Below are positions 42,241 through 51,278 of a stretch of 64,000 nucleotides of DNA, in pieces. This DNA comes from Cyclobacteriaceae bacterium. GTDB taxonomy: Bacteria; Bacteroidota; Bacteroidia; Cytophagales; Cyclobacteriaceae. Within the stretch, counting starts at the first letter, position 1; every line of letters begins with the position of its first letter. A model generated the notes under the pieces. The model was not told the origin of the DNA. It made no database searches and saw only the letters and a program-made list of their open reading frames with translations. The stretch spans positions 95,301 through 159,300 of the forward strand of contig JAEUUJ010000083.1 of NCBI GenBank assembly GCA_016786495.1. The letters are read 5' to 3'. Made by a program: the position numbers and the translations under genes.

Positions 42241-43962
42241 TTATTTTTCGAGCCAGCCCTTCAGCTCATCGAGCTTTTTCTGAAGGTCAGCTTTAACAGC
42301 AGCAATTTTTGTGTCAATCTTACGGGTTGCCCCTTTTACAGGTATTTCGGTCATTTTATCAAGCGCACCGGTGTAGTAAGAAGTCCACACTTCTAAAATA
42401 TGTTGCTCATCTGAAACCTTTCCTCCTTTTCCAACGGCTTCCTTACTCAGGGCAAATTCAACTTCAAGACGATCAATCGCATTCTTTTTAATTTCATCAA
42501 TCAGCGTAAGCGTGGTATTTTCATCGGCGGAAGCAAGTATGTAAGCGGTAGCCAGGGCACTTACCCCAACATTCTTCATTTCATTCGAAGATGTCATGTC
42601 GAGCCGGTCGCCATCCGTATGATAAAACACATCGGTAAAATGCCACATGAGCAATCCTGGAATCTTGGCTTCCAAAAAAGGTGTGTGATCACTACCGCCT
42701 TCGAAGGGATTTGTGTTTACTACCCATCCGTTAAACTTCGACTGTTGCAAACACCGGTTCAATAACAAATCGTTGAAGTAGTGCGGAACCATTTGCGATT
42801 CCTTCAGCACGCTTCCACCCCATTCAGTATGCTTTTCTTTACCGCGTGTCCAGATTGCTGAAGGATCGGGCATCTTCTCGATTAAAAAAGTGCCGCCTGT
42901 TTTCGATACATCTTCACCCACCATATCCAGGCTTAGCCCCCATTTTATCCCGCTCGCACGATTGGCATCATCTTTAATGTAGCGGTCGGTCGATACGATT
43001 TCATCGCCCCATAAAAATGTAATGGTTCGCTGCGGAACAAACTTCTTTTCCTGAATAAGTTTTGCGGTAGTCCGGGCCATTTCCGCCAGCGTGGCAACAC
43101 CCGTTGCATTGTCGTTCGCTCCTGGTTCCTGCACATGCGCGCTGTACACAAAGCGCTCATCCGGTTTTACGGTTCCCCGTGCGTTCGCTACCAGCGTAAG
43201 TTCATCGGCTTTGTAAATTTTAGTTTCAACCATAACGGTTACACGGACGACTCCTTTCGCAAGCGCTGCCTTCAGTTTTTCTTTTGCCTGATAGGAAAGC
43301 ATAAGTGCCCACTTCTGATTCACGGAGTCCGTGTATGCGATACTTTGAAACTGAATTGAGTTTACGTTTTTCTCAGGCTGCGTGTATTCAGGGAGGGAAT
43401 ATGCCAGTACACCAATCGCTCCCTTTTCAACTGCCTGGCGATAGAGCTGATATGCCCCCGTCTCGGCCAGGGCGATTTTTCCTTTTAAGTCCTTGTTGGC
43501 AAAGTCCTCCTTTTTGCCGCGACCCACGTCAACAACTTCTGCTGTAACACCTTCCGCAGGCGTGCTGGCGGAATAGGTTGCAATCATATTCCGGTTGGTG
43601 ACAAATTTCAGGAATGGTATCACTTCTCCTTCAAAACGCAGTGACGCATCGACCGGCTCCCACGTGGGGCGTCTCATTTTGCGGGTCTCGATGCGATACG
43701 TGAGCGGACCATCAGCCTCACCGTTTACTTCCTTTTTGTAGCCGGCATCCTTCAGTATTTTCTCCACAAAGTATATGCTTTCATCAAAACCTTTGTTCCC
43801 CGCCAATCTCCACCGCTGCTCAACAAATGCGGTTGTTGTATGGGTATGATCAGCCGAGAACTCGTTCCGGATATTGGCGTAGTGATTTTCAAAGGCCTGC
43901 TGTGCGTAGGTTAACTGCGTAGAACCGAACGCGATAAATAAGAAAGGAAGAAACTTCTTCAT
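42241..43962 (-). CDS. M28-family metallopeptidase, secreted
   Basis: About 573 aa from the ATG at 43962 (MKKFLPFLFIAFGSTQLTYAQ), which gives the signal peptide; the frame continues upstream through a terminator. A PA-like insert spans about 150-260 (DLKGKIALAETGAYQLYRQAVEKGAIGVL). The peptidase domain has AHVQEPGANDNATGVA (His and bridging Asp), WGDEIVST (Glu ligand, with Asp where many M28 enzymes have the catalytic Glu), LDMVGED and GGSDHTPF (His). It probably releases amino acids from peptides in the periplasm or outside. A small membrane protein gene follows. Confidence 0.85.
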   Translation of the reverse strand: MKKFLPFLFIAFGSTQLTYAQQAFENHYANIRNEFSADHTHTTTAFVEQRWRLAGNKGFDESIYFVEKILKDAGYKKEVNGEADGPLTYRIETRKMRRPTWEPVDASLRFEGEVIPFLKFVTNRNMIATYSASTPAEGVTAEVVDVGRGKKEDFANKDLKGKIALAETGAYQLYRQAVEKGAIGVLAYSLPEYTQPEKNVNSIQFQSIAYTDSVNQKWALMLSYQAKEKLKAALAKGVVRVTVMVETKIYKADELTLVANARGTVKPDERFVYSAHVQEPGANDNATGVATLAEMARTTAKLIQEKKFVPQRTITFLWGDEIVSTDRYIKDDANRASGIKWGLSLDMVGEDVSKTGGTFLIEKMPDPSAIWTRGKEKHTEWGGSVLKESQMVPHYFNDLLLNRCLQQSKFNGWVVNTNPFEGGSDHTPFLEAKIPGLLMWHFTDVFYHTDGDRLDMTSSNEMKNVGVSALATAYILASADENTTLTLIDEIKKNAIDRLEVEFALSKEAVGKGGKVSDEQHILEVWTSYYTGALDKMTEIPVKGATRKIDTKIAAVKADLQKKLDELKGWLEK

Positions 43963-44017
43963 AGAGTAGTCATTACCACGCCAAGTTAAGCCGGAAAACG
44001 ATAAACCAAACAAAATA

Positions 44018-44043
44018 AAAAAGATCCCCGAAAGGATCTTTTT
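44018..44043 (-). terminator. Rho-independent terminator
   Basis: AAAAAGATCC pairs with GGATCTTTTT around CCGAAA. It lies 23 nt past the stop of the minus-strand gene at 44067 and carries a U-tract for that strand. It also separates that gene from the M28 peptidase. Confidence 0.75.
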
Positions 44044-44066
44044 GATTGGAGAAGAATACTCAGGAC

Positions 44067-44474
44067 TTACTTCCTGGCCCAAACTTCTACCATAGCCTTT
44101 TCATTGTTCTTGTTTTCGGTATCATACCAAAACGTCACCTTCTCGATGATTCGTTTGTTACCGGCCAGATCAATCAACTCACCATCATTATCCTTACCCA
44201 AAACCTCCGGAAGTTCAACATCTTGTTTGTCGCCATTGGCAAAATGAACGGTTGCCTTGTGGATGTTGAGCGTACCATCGATAACCTTAATTTTAAGTGC
44301 TGTGTAGGTTTGCTGACTTTTGTTCAGCGATATTACATCGTGGTCGATGGTGTAATCAACCGTTTCTGTTCCGATTTTATCCCACGTCAACTTGTTTTGA
44401 GCCATCGCAGAATATCCCGCGATAAGAAACGCCACCACGAACACACTTGCTATTTTAATAATCTGATTTTTCAT
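44067..44474 (-). CDS. Secreted beta-sandwich protein, DUF2541-like
   Basis: 135 aa with a signal peptide (VFVVAFLIAGYSAMAQ). The mature part reads LTWDKIGTETVDYTIDHDVI, YTALKIKVIDGTLNIHKATVHFANGDKQDV, IIEKVTFWYDTENKNNEKAMVEVWARK. The order of strands with an NG turn and a final VEVWA strand resembles DUF2541-type periplasmic proteins. Function unknown. It is a single-gene transcript ended by a clear terminator. Confidence 0.65.
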   Translation of the reverse strand: MKNQIIKIASVFVVAFLIAGYSAMAQNKLTWDKIGTETVDYTIDHDVISLNKSQQTYTALKIKVIDGTLNIHKATVHFANGDKQDVELPEVLGKDNDGELIDLAGNKRIIEKVTFWYDTENKNNEKAMVEVWARK

Positions 44475-44708
44475 ACGATTTATTTTTTATCCGATTTCCG
44501 GAAAAAACATGCCACAAAAACCATTTGTAAAAATGCACGTATACCCATTTCGTCCGGGTACAATGTGGATTTTTTTTCCACAATCTGACGCAGATTAGCG
44601 GTTTTTAGCTGAATTGCTCCTCCAATATCATCACTGGCATGATGTTTCCTTAGGATTACCCCGGTACACCTAACCTACCGCTGTTGAAGGTTTCGGAACC
44701 CACTACGT

Positions 44709-45173
44709 ATGAAAAAGACGCTTATAGTATTTGTATTGATGTTTCTGCTTGTTCCGCGGGTTGCAACTTCGCGGGTAAATGGCATCAGCAAATCAAAAAT
44801 TTATATTCCGGAGGGGGCACATGTAACATTGGATGCACTAACGATCTACCATCCGACAACGAAACAATGCGACAGCGCCCCGTTGATCACTGCGAGCAAT
44901 TCACGGATTGATACCGGTAAATTAAAAAACCAGCAAATCCGTTGGATGGCGCTTTCGCGCGATTTGATCAAACGCTGGAAAGGCGAATTCCATTACGGCG
45001 ACACCGTTATGGTTAACGCAAATGATCCTGCGATTGACGGACTGTGGATAATTAAGGATACCATGAACAAACGTTTCAAAAAACGTGGCGACTTGTTATT
45101 CGATCAATCTGTTCGCAAGTCAGGAAAATGGACACATGTTGAAATATCCCGCGTAGTAGCGGTGGTCGTTTAA
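44709..45173 (+). CDS. Secreted double-psi beta-barrel (3D/RlpA-like) protein
   Basis: 154 aa with a signal peptide (about 1-20, KTLIVFVLMFLLVPRVATS). The mature domain reads SAPLITASNSRIDTG, RWMALSRDLIKRWKGEFHYGDTVMVNA, DGLWIIKDTMNKRFKKRGDLLFDQ. This fits the double-psi barrel of 3D-domain and RlpA-like proteins (fixed order of A-x-S-R-D then G-D and a late D-x-x-N stretch), some of which cut or bind peptidoglycan. The active-site assignment is uncertain. Confidence 0.65.
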   Translation: MKKTLIVFVLMFLLVPRVATSRVNGISKSKIYIPEGAHVTLDALTIYHPTTKQCDSAPLITASNSRIDTGKLKNQQIRWMALSRDLIKRWKGEFHYGDTVMVNANDPAIDGLWIIKDTMNKRFKKRGDLLFDQSVRKSGKWTHVEISRVVAVVV

Positions 45174-45279
45174 CCACGCCCGGTATAAAAAATCCGTGTC
45201 AGGCACAGTCTCAATATCCGTGTAAGCGGGTATTGAGGCACGCGTGAGGCTCGTATAGTTTTACCATAAATTCTATGGC

Positions 45280-46050
45280 ATGAAAACTATCCACCTTACG
45301 CTGCTGCTGGCCTGCACTTCCCTGTTAGCAACCGCTCAAAGCTTCAGCGAACTCAACAATAACAAAGGCGACAACGCTTTTATCAGCAACTGGATTCATC
45401 CCATGGTCCGGTTTACAAGCGTGTCACCCAAGTACACGGAATCGTATCGTGGTTTTACCGTAAACCTGTCGTTTCACAAAAACGATTATGAGAAGTTTTC
45501 ATGGCGCTACGATTTCGAAAATCCAACATTGGGCGACTTGATATTCCTGCTGTTTAACATCAAGGAAATGGACGGCCGGAAAACAGAGCAGGCGTTTGGA
45601 AGCGGCTTCCTGGGCTGGCATCAAACATATCTCAACGTTGTAGCCACCGACAGGCTGCTGGTTGCGCCCGGCCTGAGTTTCGGAGATTACATTTTTGCAT
45701 CGAAGCGTGAAGACAACGGCACGCAGGGCGCGCGCATCCTTGATCCGGCCGGATATTTTCTTCACGTGGGCCCGGCGGTTAAGGCATCGTATGTGATCAC
45801 AAACTCAATGTGGGTGGATGCATTCGCAACCTATGACATCGGATTTCAGGTTGGGAAGCCAAGTGCAGAGTATAAAGCAACAAAAGGTTATCCGAATCCG
45901 GGTTTCCTAAACGTGGGCGCCAAAATTCACCATGCAAAGCTTCGCCTTTTCAGCGGAATCCGGGTGACACAGTTACTGGATAGCGGAGAAAATAACGATG
46001 GCGGAACCCGCATGGACGTGTCCATCGGGTACATGATGGGCAACCGGTAA
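45280..46050 (+). CDS. Outer-membrane beta-barrel protein, unknown
   Basis: 256 aa with a signal peptide (MKTIHLTLLLACTSLLATA). Amphipathic strands run throughout (GFTVNLSFHKNDYEKFSWRYDF, RLLVAPGLSFGDYIFAS, MRMDVSIGYMMGNR-like end), typical of an 8- to 12-strand barrel. Family not recognised. A perfect-looking hairpin CTCAATATCC/GGGTATTGAG (45210-45237) lies in the gap before it. It is convergent with the SRPBCC gene, 2 nt apart. Confidence 0.6.
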   Translation: MKTIHLTLLLACTSLLATAQSFSELNNNKGDNAFISNWIHPMVRFTSVSPKYTESYRGFTVNLSFHKNDYEKFSWRYDFENPTLGDLIFLLFNIKEMDGRKTEQAFGSGFLGWHQTYLNVVATDRLLVAPGLSFGDYIFASKREDNGTQGARILDPAGYFLHVGPAVKASYVITNSMWVDAFATYDIGFQVGKPSAEYKATKGYPNPGFLNVGAKIHHAKLRLFSGIRVTQLLDSGENNDGGTRMDVSIGYMMGNR

Positions 46051-46052
46051 TC

Positions 46053-46433
46053 TTACGGTTGATAGAAGTCTATCAGCGAGCCGAAATATTCTTCGTTCCA
46101 CCCGGAGACCATGTCGTCATAATCCTCATCCGGGATATTGGTGTGCCTGAGCTCAGCGGAAGTTCCCTGCGGATGAGGATGAAGTTTTATTGTCACAACC
46201 GATGCTTCGGGCTGATCGCCAAAGTACCATTGCTGAACAACTTTCTTTCCGGGTTCAAACTCCAGGTTCTTTCCCACAATACTTCCATCCCATAACGAAA
46301 ACTCAGTTCCGGGTTCGGGTTTCATTTCCGCTTTGTCGCCCGTCCACAGCATCAGGGTGGGCTCGAACGTGAGCGCCAGATACACTTCTTCCGGGGAAGC
46401 CGGGATGATATAATATTTTTTGAAGTCTTTCAA
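46053..46433 (-). CDS. SRPBCC (AHSA1-like) protein
   Basis: About 126 aa. The domain begins LKDFKKYYIIPASPEEVYLALTFEPTLMLWTGDKA and continues FSLWDGSIVGKNLEFEPGKKVVQQWYFGD to HTNIPDEDYDDMVSGWNEEYF, a full START/SRPBCC fold of the AHSA1 type. The start is taken as the TTG at 46433 because the domain starts there; upstream codons to 46526 are unlike the family. A -7 box lies at 46515-46522. These proteins bind small hydrophobic ligands or chaperones; the ligand is unknown. Confidence 0.8.
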   Translation of the reverse strand: MKDFKKYYIIPASPEEVYLALTFEPTLMLWTGDKAEMKPEPGTEFSLWDGSIVGKNLEFEPGKKVVQQWYFGDQPEASVVTIKLHPHPQGTSAELRHTNIPDEDYDDMVSGWNEEYFGSLIDFYQP

Positions 46434-46514
46434 CGCGTAATTATCTCTACAGTAAGTCTCCAGTTTGTTTAGGCAAAAGGCACTATTGATCCTGCTGATT
46501 GCCTTAATGTTAAA

Positions 46515-46522
46515 CAAAAGTA
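46515..46522 (-). promoter_or_regulatory. Candidate -7 box (TACTTTTG) for the SRPBCC gene
   Basis: Minus-strand exact TAnnTTTG match, about 82 nt upstream of the TTG start at 46433. It argues against translation from 46526, which lies upstream of it. Confidence 0.4.
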
Positions 46523-46573
46523 ACAAAACCTGTTTGGAATATTATTTGACTGCTTTCCGCAAAACCAAAATGT

Positions 46574-47113
46574 ATGGAAAACAAGTCAGCAGACAGTCAG
46601 AAAGCATCTTCCGAGGTAAAAAATCTTACCCATCAGGAAGCGATTGATAAGTTCAAGGAACTCGTGAAGCACCAGTCAATATGTTTGTTTACAACCCAGT
46701 TAACCCGCGTACCCCTCATGACCCGCCCGATGGCGGTTCAAAAGGTTTGTGATCAGGGTAACTTCTGGTTCCTGAGTTCAGCCGAAAGTGAAAAGAATGC
46801 AGAGATTGCGATTGATGACCGGGTGCAACTGTTTTTTATCAATACAGGAGACTCCGAATTTCTATCCGTGTACGGAACGGCAACTATCTCACGCGATCAA
46901 CAAAAGATTGACGAACTATGGACAGGCATTGCCAATGCATGGTTTGAGGGCAAAGAAGATCCGCGGATAACAGTTATTAAAGTAACTCCACAGGAAGGAT
47001 TTTACTGGGATACCAAAAGCGGCAAGCTGGTGTCGATGGTAAAAATTCTTGCTTCGGCGGTATCGGGTAAAACGTTAGAAGAAGGTGTTGAGGGAACGAT
47101 ATCGGTAAAATAA
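46574..47113 (+). CDS. Pyridoxamine 5'-phosphate oxidase-fold (general stress) protein
   Basis: 179 aa. The split-barrel flavin-binding fold is indicated by HQSICLFTTQLTRVPLMTRPMAV, GNFWFLSSAESEKNAEIAIDDRVQLFF and SVYGTATISRDQQKIDELW. This is the pattern of the small general-stress FMN-binding proteins (Pfam PNPOx_like / YzzA-type). It lacks the extra C-terminal part of true PdxH, so pyridoxal synthesis is unlikely. It is convergent with yicC, with no gap. Confidence 0.85.
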   Translation: MENKSADSQKASSEVKNLTHQEAIDKFKELVKHQSICLFTTQLTRVPLMTRPMAVQKVCDQGNFWFLSSAESEKNAEIAIDDRVQLFFINTGDSEFLSVYGTATISRDQQKIDELWTGIANAWFEGKEDPRITVIKVTPQEGFYWDTKSGKLVSMVKILASAVSGKTLEEGVEGTISVK

Positions 47114-47992
47114 TCAGAGCACGTTATTGAGTTGCTCTTTGATTTTTTCAAGTTCCTCCTTCATCGCTACAACATGCTTTTGAATTTCAGCATCATTGGC
47201 TTTTGAGCCGATGGTGTTGATTTCACGGCCAATTTCCTGCGAAAGGAATGCAAGTTTCTTTCCGTTAGACTGCTTCTCGTCAAGAATTTGCAGAAAATAA
47301 TCCAGGTGTGTCTTCAGGCGAACACGCTCCTCGTGGATATCAAGCTTTTCAATGTAAAAGATAATTTCCTGCTCAAGCCTGTTTTTGTCGTAGCCTTCTT
47401 CGCCAAAAAAGTTTACAACATTGCCGCGGATGCGGTCACGAATTTTTTGAATTCGCTTGGGATCAAGCTCAATAACATTTTGCAGGGCATGATCAATCAC
47501 GCCAATGTACTCGCGCAGTTTCACGGCAAGCGAGTTGCCTTCCGCTTTGCGGAAAGCCTCGCACTGATTAATGGCTTCCAGCAGCACACCCGTAATCCTA
47601 TTCCAGTCGTCTTCAATATTTTCCGGCTCAAGCCTGTTCTGAATAACATCCGGAGAGTTTAATGCCAGTTCGAAAATGTTATGCGCCAGTGTTTTGGAAG
47701 ATGCCTCCAGCTTTTTCAAATTCTCGAGATACGTGAGAAAAAGTTTTTCGTTGTAAACCTGCTTAACCTCTTCCTGGCCGTATCGTTCCCATTCAATGGA
47801 AACTGAAATTTTTCCGCGCTCAAGTTTGTCGTTGATCAGGTTTCTGAGATCCAGTTCCTTTTCTGAAAATTGTTTCGGGAACTTCAGGCCCAGGTCGAGA
47901 TACTTGGAGTTCAGACTTTTTATTTCAACGGCGATGCGCAGCGCACCATCGTCAAGGCGGGCCTGTCCGAAGCCAGTCATTGATTTGATCAT
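47114..47992 (-). CDS. yicC: YicC/YloC-family endoribonuclease
   Basis: 292 aa, standard length. The N-terminal signature MIKSMTGFGQARLDDGALRIAVEIKSLNSKYLDL and the C-terminal DUF1732 stretch (DIHEERVRLKTHLDYFLQIL, GKKLAFLSQEIGREINTIGSKA) are both clear. YicC proteins are RNA endonucleases that affect small-RNA turnover in E. coli. It is transcribed away from, and abuts, the stress-protein gene. Confidence 0.92.
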   Translation of the reverse strand: MIKSMTGFGQARLDDGALRIAVEIKSLNSKYLDLGLKFPKQFSEKELDLRNLINDKLERGKISVSIEWERYGQEEVKQVYNEKLFLTYLENLKKLEASSKTLAHNIFELALNSPDVIQNRLEPENIEDDWNRITGVLLEAINQCEAFRKAEGNSLAVKLREYIGVIDHALQNVIELDPKRIQKIRDRIRGNVVNFFGEEGYDKNRLEQEIIFYIEKLDIHEERVRLKTHLDYFLQILDEKQSNGKKLAFLSQEIGREINTIGSKANDAEIQKHVVAMKEELEKIKEQLNNVL

Positions 47993-48026
47993 ACCAGGAA
48001 ATTAAGGCCCGAAATTACAACCTTTA

Positions 48027-51000
48027 TTAGAAATCAAAGCCGAGGGTGATCAGCCAACTCGGATTGCCGACTTCGTAGTTCTTGACCGGCCACGCCACAT
48101 CAACCTTCAGGTAATAGCCTAACATGGTCGATCGCATCCCCACACCATAGCTGTACAGCCAGGGGTTAAGGTAATTTTTTATCCTCACCTCAAATGGCTT
48201 GCTCACAATTTCATCGTAGTTCACGCTGCCGTTTTCACCAAAAGGGGCCCGGCCCGACCAGCTTGTTCCGATGTCGTAAAAACCAATAAACTGCAGGTGG
48301 CGAAGGAACGTTGACGTAATCGGGCTGTTTGTAAACACCTGAACAATCGGGATTCGTAACTCTGCATTTAACAACAGAACGTTGTTACCGAACAGCGTTG
48401 CGTAATCGAAGCCGCGAAGATTTGTTGCAAACTCGGCAAACAAGATGTCTTCGTTCAGGGAGTCGAGGCCAAGCGGATTGCGCTCGCCTGTTGCTGTGAT
48501 GCCACCATACTTGCTGTCGTTGAAAGCCCAGTTCTCCATTCCCCCCAACAAGTACTGCTTGGGTGAGTTACCGTAAAACGATCCTCCAAAACCACGAACA
48601 GCAAAAATGATGGTCTTGTATATTTTTTGATAGTGGCGGACATCGGCTGAAACCTGACTGAAGCTCTTGTCACTGTCATTGAGGCCCTGATAATGAACGT
48701 ACGACACTTTCACACGCGTTCCTTCCGTGATGTTCATCGCGGTAGCGATTGAATTATCGTACACAAATTCAGAGCGCAGTCCGGCATAAAAGTTATTGAC
48801 GGGCTCTGGAGAAACCTCCTTCTTACTGGTTAATGACCGGCCCAGGTGTACCGATCTTGTAAATGCACCGAACGGCTTGACACTAAACCGGATTCGTTCA
48901 CTGATTGGCAACGAGGCGCCAAACTCCAGACGGTTGAGTGCATACTTATAGGCGATGTCGTTAACGAACGTTTCCTTTCGGATGCCTTTGCGGTCGAAGC
49001 GCAAGCTGAAGTCTACAAGTTTCGGAAGGTATTGGGCTTCCGCATAAAAATCTCCGTTGCGGAAATCCAGCGAAGTCATAAATCCACCCAGGAAACGATA
49101 GTTCTCAAGCATATCGTTCATCTGCTGATGAAATGATCCTCCCCATCCCCGTATCGGGTCAATCACCGCGGCAGTAATCATGTTGTCAGCGCTAAAGCGT
49201 GATTCATAGGGAAAGGGTCCAAGAATTTTAGCTTTATCGCGGGCTTTCACATACCGGTTAAGGAATGATTCACTCGGCTGAGTTTCTTTTACGGCTTCAT
49301 CTTCAAAAACATAGTTGTCGGTGTTCACCACAGGTGCTGTTTTCGTTTTTACCGTATCGGGCACCGGTTGTTCTGTTTTCAGGCTGTCGGCAGTGGCAAG
49401 CGTATCTTTCTTGGATTGCTCCAGGCGCGAATTGATCAGATCCTTCAGGCTCATGTTTTTGTTCTCCTGCTGCTGACGTTTTTCACGAATGATTCTTGAC
49501 TGCTGAAGTTCTTTTCTTCGGGTGGAGGGCGTGAAGATCTGACGGTTCATGTTAAACCCGCGGTGCACGTGCATCTCATCGCGCATCTTGCGATTGGTAA
49601 CCATCGCCAGAGTGCTCTGCGGAATATTCAAATCATAGTTTTCAATTCCTGATGAAAAGTTTGTGATCTGGGTATAGATGCCGTTTGAGCGGTCGTACTT
49701 GAACAGATTAACAATGCCCCGCTGATCGCTCAAATAGTAAAACACATTATTATTAAGTGCAATCGGCTGAACATCTTTACTCACCGTATTGGTAATCTGC
49801 TGAACTTTTGCTTTGGTCGTATCCAAATCAAAAACATAGAGGTGGTAAACATCTGTCAGGCTTGAAAGCGGGACCTTAACTTTCGAATTGAGTGAATCGG
49901 TTGTGCGGTTAGACGAGAAAACAATTTTGTTTGTATTGGGAATAAAGCTTGGATCGAGATCATCGTACGCATCGTTGGTTAACCGTCTGATTCTGTCGCG
50001 TCTTGAACTGATCAGGTACAGATCGTTCTTACCCTCATAATCCGCGCTCAGCACCGCGAGCCGGCCGTTACTGGAGAAACTGATGCTGCGTACATTGTTA
50101 AACTTGTCAAGCTCACGCGGCAATTTGGTGTGCGTGTTCATGTCGTACAGCCAGAACGTATACTCCCCGTTACGCACCGCGATAACGCCCAGTGTACTGG
50201 CATCCGACCACCCGATAATCGGAAGGCGATAGTCAACCTCCTGGCTGATTACCTTACTGCCATGCGTTAAAATGGTTGTCTCCTTTCCGTTTAGGAGTGA
50301 TCGAACCTTTACGATGTAGCGACCGCGATCATTTTCGGCATACGCCACATATTTTCCATCGGGGCTAACCTTCAGGGTTGTGAATTGCGTGGTGCTATTG
50401 TGGCGAAGCCGGAGTTTTGTTGAATCGGGATGATTGATATACGACTTGCTTACCTGTGATTCCATTTCGGAATAATACTGCTGCCACTCGCGAAGCACCT
50501 GTTTATAGCTTACACCGAGTGTGATCAATACACTTTGCTCTTCCTTTCGGGTGATCCGCGTATAGTTTAGAATATTGGAAATGCTACTCTTGCCATATTT
50601 CTCTGCGATAAAATTCCAGAACGACTGCCCCACCACAGCGGCCTCGCGGCCGGTAAGCCTGAATATTTTATTCACACGCTTACTGCGGATAATCTCACGC
50701 ACATAATCATCCATTTCCGAGGTCCATCCTTTGGCAACATACTCGGACGCGCCTTTTACGAACCACTCCGACAAGTTCATGAGTAATGCACTCTGGAAAA
50801 TCTCCTTCAGATTTCCACCATACATCATTTCATTTATCATGAGATCAGAAACCTTGTACAAAAGTTCACGCTTGAACTCCTGCGAAGTTCCCGGATACGA
50901 CACTTCGATATACGGCTTTACGAACTCTATCTCACCGTTTACCGTGTACTCGGTGCGGTTGAGGCCTACATTGCTTTGGCGCTGATCGGCAAGCGAGTTG

Positions 51001-51278
51001 TACAGGAAAATCCGGGCTTTATAATAAGGCGCATACCCGATCAGGTCAGTAATTCTATCAAACTCCGATTCCAGGTATTGAAGCGCTTCCGTGGCAACAG
51101 CCCTGCGACCATCGTAGTAGTACACATCAAAGTTTTCTCCACTGATATACACCCAGTCGAACGACCGGTATTGAATCCTGTTTTTACCAAAAACTTCGTT
51201 GGCCCGCTGGGCAGTTCCTTCAGGAATGAAGTACAATAAAGCCAGGCCGAATACTAAAAAGCGCGCACTAAATCTCAT
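48027..51278 (-). CDS. Gluzincin-like / beta-propeller / barrel fusion protein, outer membrane
   Basis: 1083 aa with a signal peptide (about 1-23). Residues about 40-280 resemble the peptidase MA-like (gluzincin) fold: WFVKGASEYVAKGW occupies the place of the family W-x-x-E-G-x-A-x-Y motif, but the HExxH motif is missing (LMINEMMYG). Residues about 300-600 are WD40/PD40-like propeller blades (LKVSPDGKYVAYAENDRG, DPSFIPNTNKIVFSSN). A low-complexity linker follows, and residues about 720-1083 are a BamA-type barrel (VKPFGAFTRSVHLGRSL, LGFDF end). It is probably a large surface machine or assembly factor; the function is unknown. Its ATG overlaps the oxidase stop. Confidence 0.75.
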   Translation of the reverse strand: MRFSARFLVFGLALLYFIPEGTAQRANEVFGKNRIQYRSFDWVYISGENFDVYYYDGRRAVATEALQYLESEFDRITDLIGYAPYYKARIFLYNSLADQRQSNVGLNRTEYTVNGEIEFVKPYIEVSYPGTSQEFKRELLYKVSDLMINEMMYGGNLKEIFQSALLMNLSEWFVKGASEYVAKGWTSEMDDYVREIIRSKRVNKIFRLTGREAAVVGQSFWNFIAEKYGKSSISNILNYTRITRKEEQSVLITLGVSYKQVLREWQQYYSEMESQVSKSYINHPDSTKLRLRHNSTTQFTTLKVSPDGKYVAYAENDRGRYIVKVRSLLNGKETTILTHGSKVISQEVDYRLPIIGWSDASTLGVIAVRNGEYTFWLYDMNTHTKLPRELDKFNNVRSISFSSNGRLAVLSADYEGKNDLYLISSRRDRIRRLTNDAYDDLDPSFIPNTNKIVFSSNRTTDSLNSKVKVPLSSLTDVYHLYVFDLDTTKAKVQQITNTVSKDVQPIALNNNVFYYLSDQRGIVNLFKYDRSNGIYTQITNFSSGIENYDLNIPQSTLAMVTNRKMRDEMHVHRGFNMNRQIFTPSTRRKELQQSRIIREKRQQQENKNMSLKDLINSRLEQSKKDTLATADSLKTEQPVPDTVKTKTAPVVNTDNYVFEDEAVKETQPSESFLNRYVKARDKAKILGPFPYESRFSADNMITAAVIDPIRGWGGSFHQQMNDMLENYRFLGGFMTSLDFRNGDFYAEAQYLPKLVDFSLRFDRKGIRKETFVNDIAYKYALNRLEFGASLPISERIRFSVKPFGAFTRSVHLGRSLTSKKEVSPEPVNNFYAGLRSEFVYDNSIATAMNITEGTRVKVSYVHYQGLNDSDKSFSQVSADVRHYQKIYKTIIFAVRGFGGSFYGNSPKQYLLGGMENWAFNDSKYGGITATGERNPLGLDSLNEDILFAEFATNLRGFDYATLFGNNVLLLNAELRIPIVQVFTNSPITSTFLRHLQFIGFYDIGTSWSGRAPFGENGSVNYDEIVSKPFEVRIKNYLNPWLYSYGVGMRSTMLGYYLKVDVAWPVKNYEVGNPSWLITLGFDF

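Noticed and set aside
44564-44582. TGTGGA/TCCACA hairpin with a T-rich loop
   Set aside because: It lies between divergent genes and ends neither; probably chance in an AT-rich spacer.
45210-45237. CTCAATATCC/GGGTATTGAG hairpin as a terminator of the 3D/RlpA-like gene
   Set aside because: The stem is good but there is no U-tract, so the role is undecided and it is not listed as a terminator.
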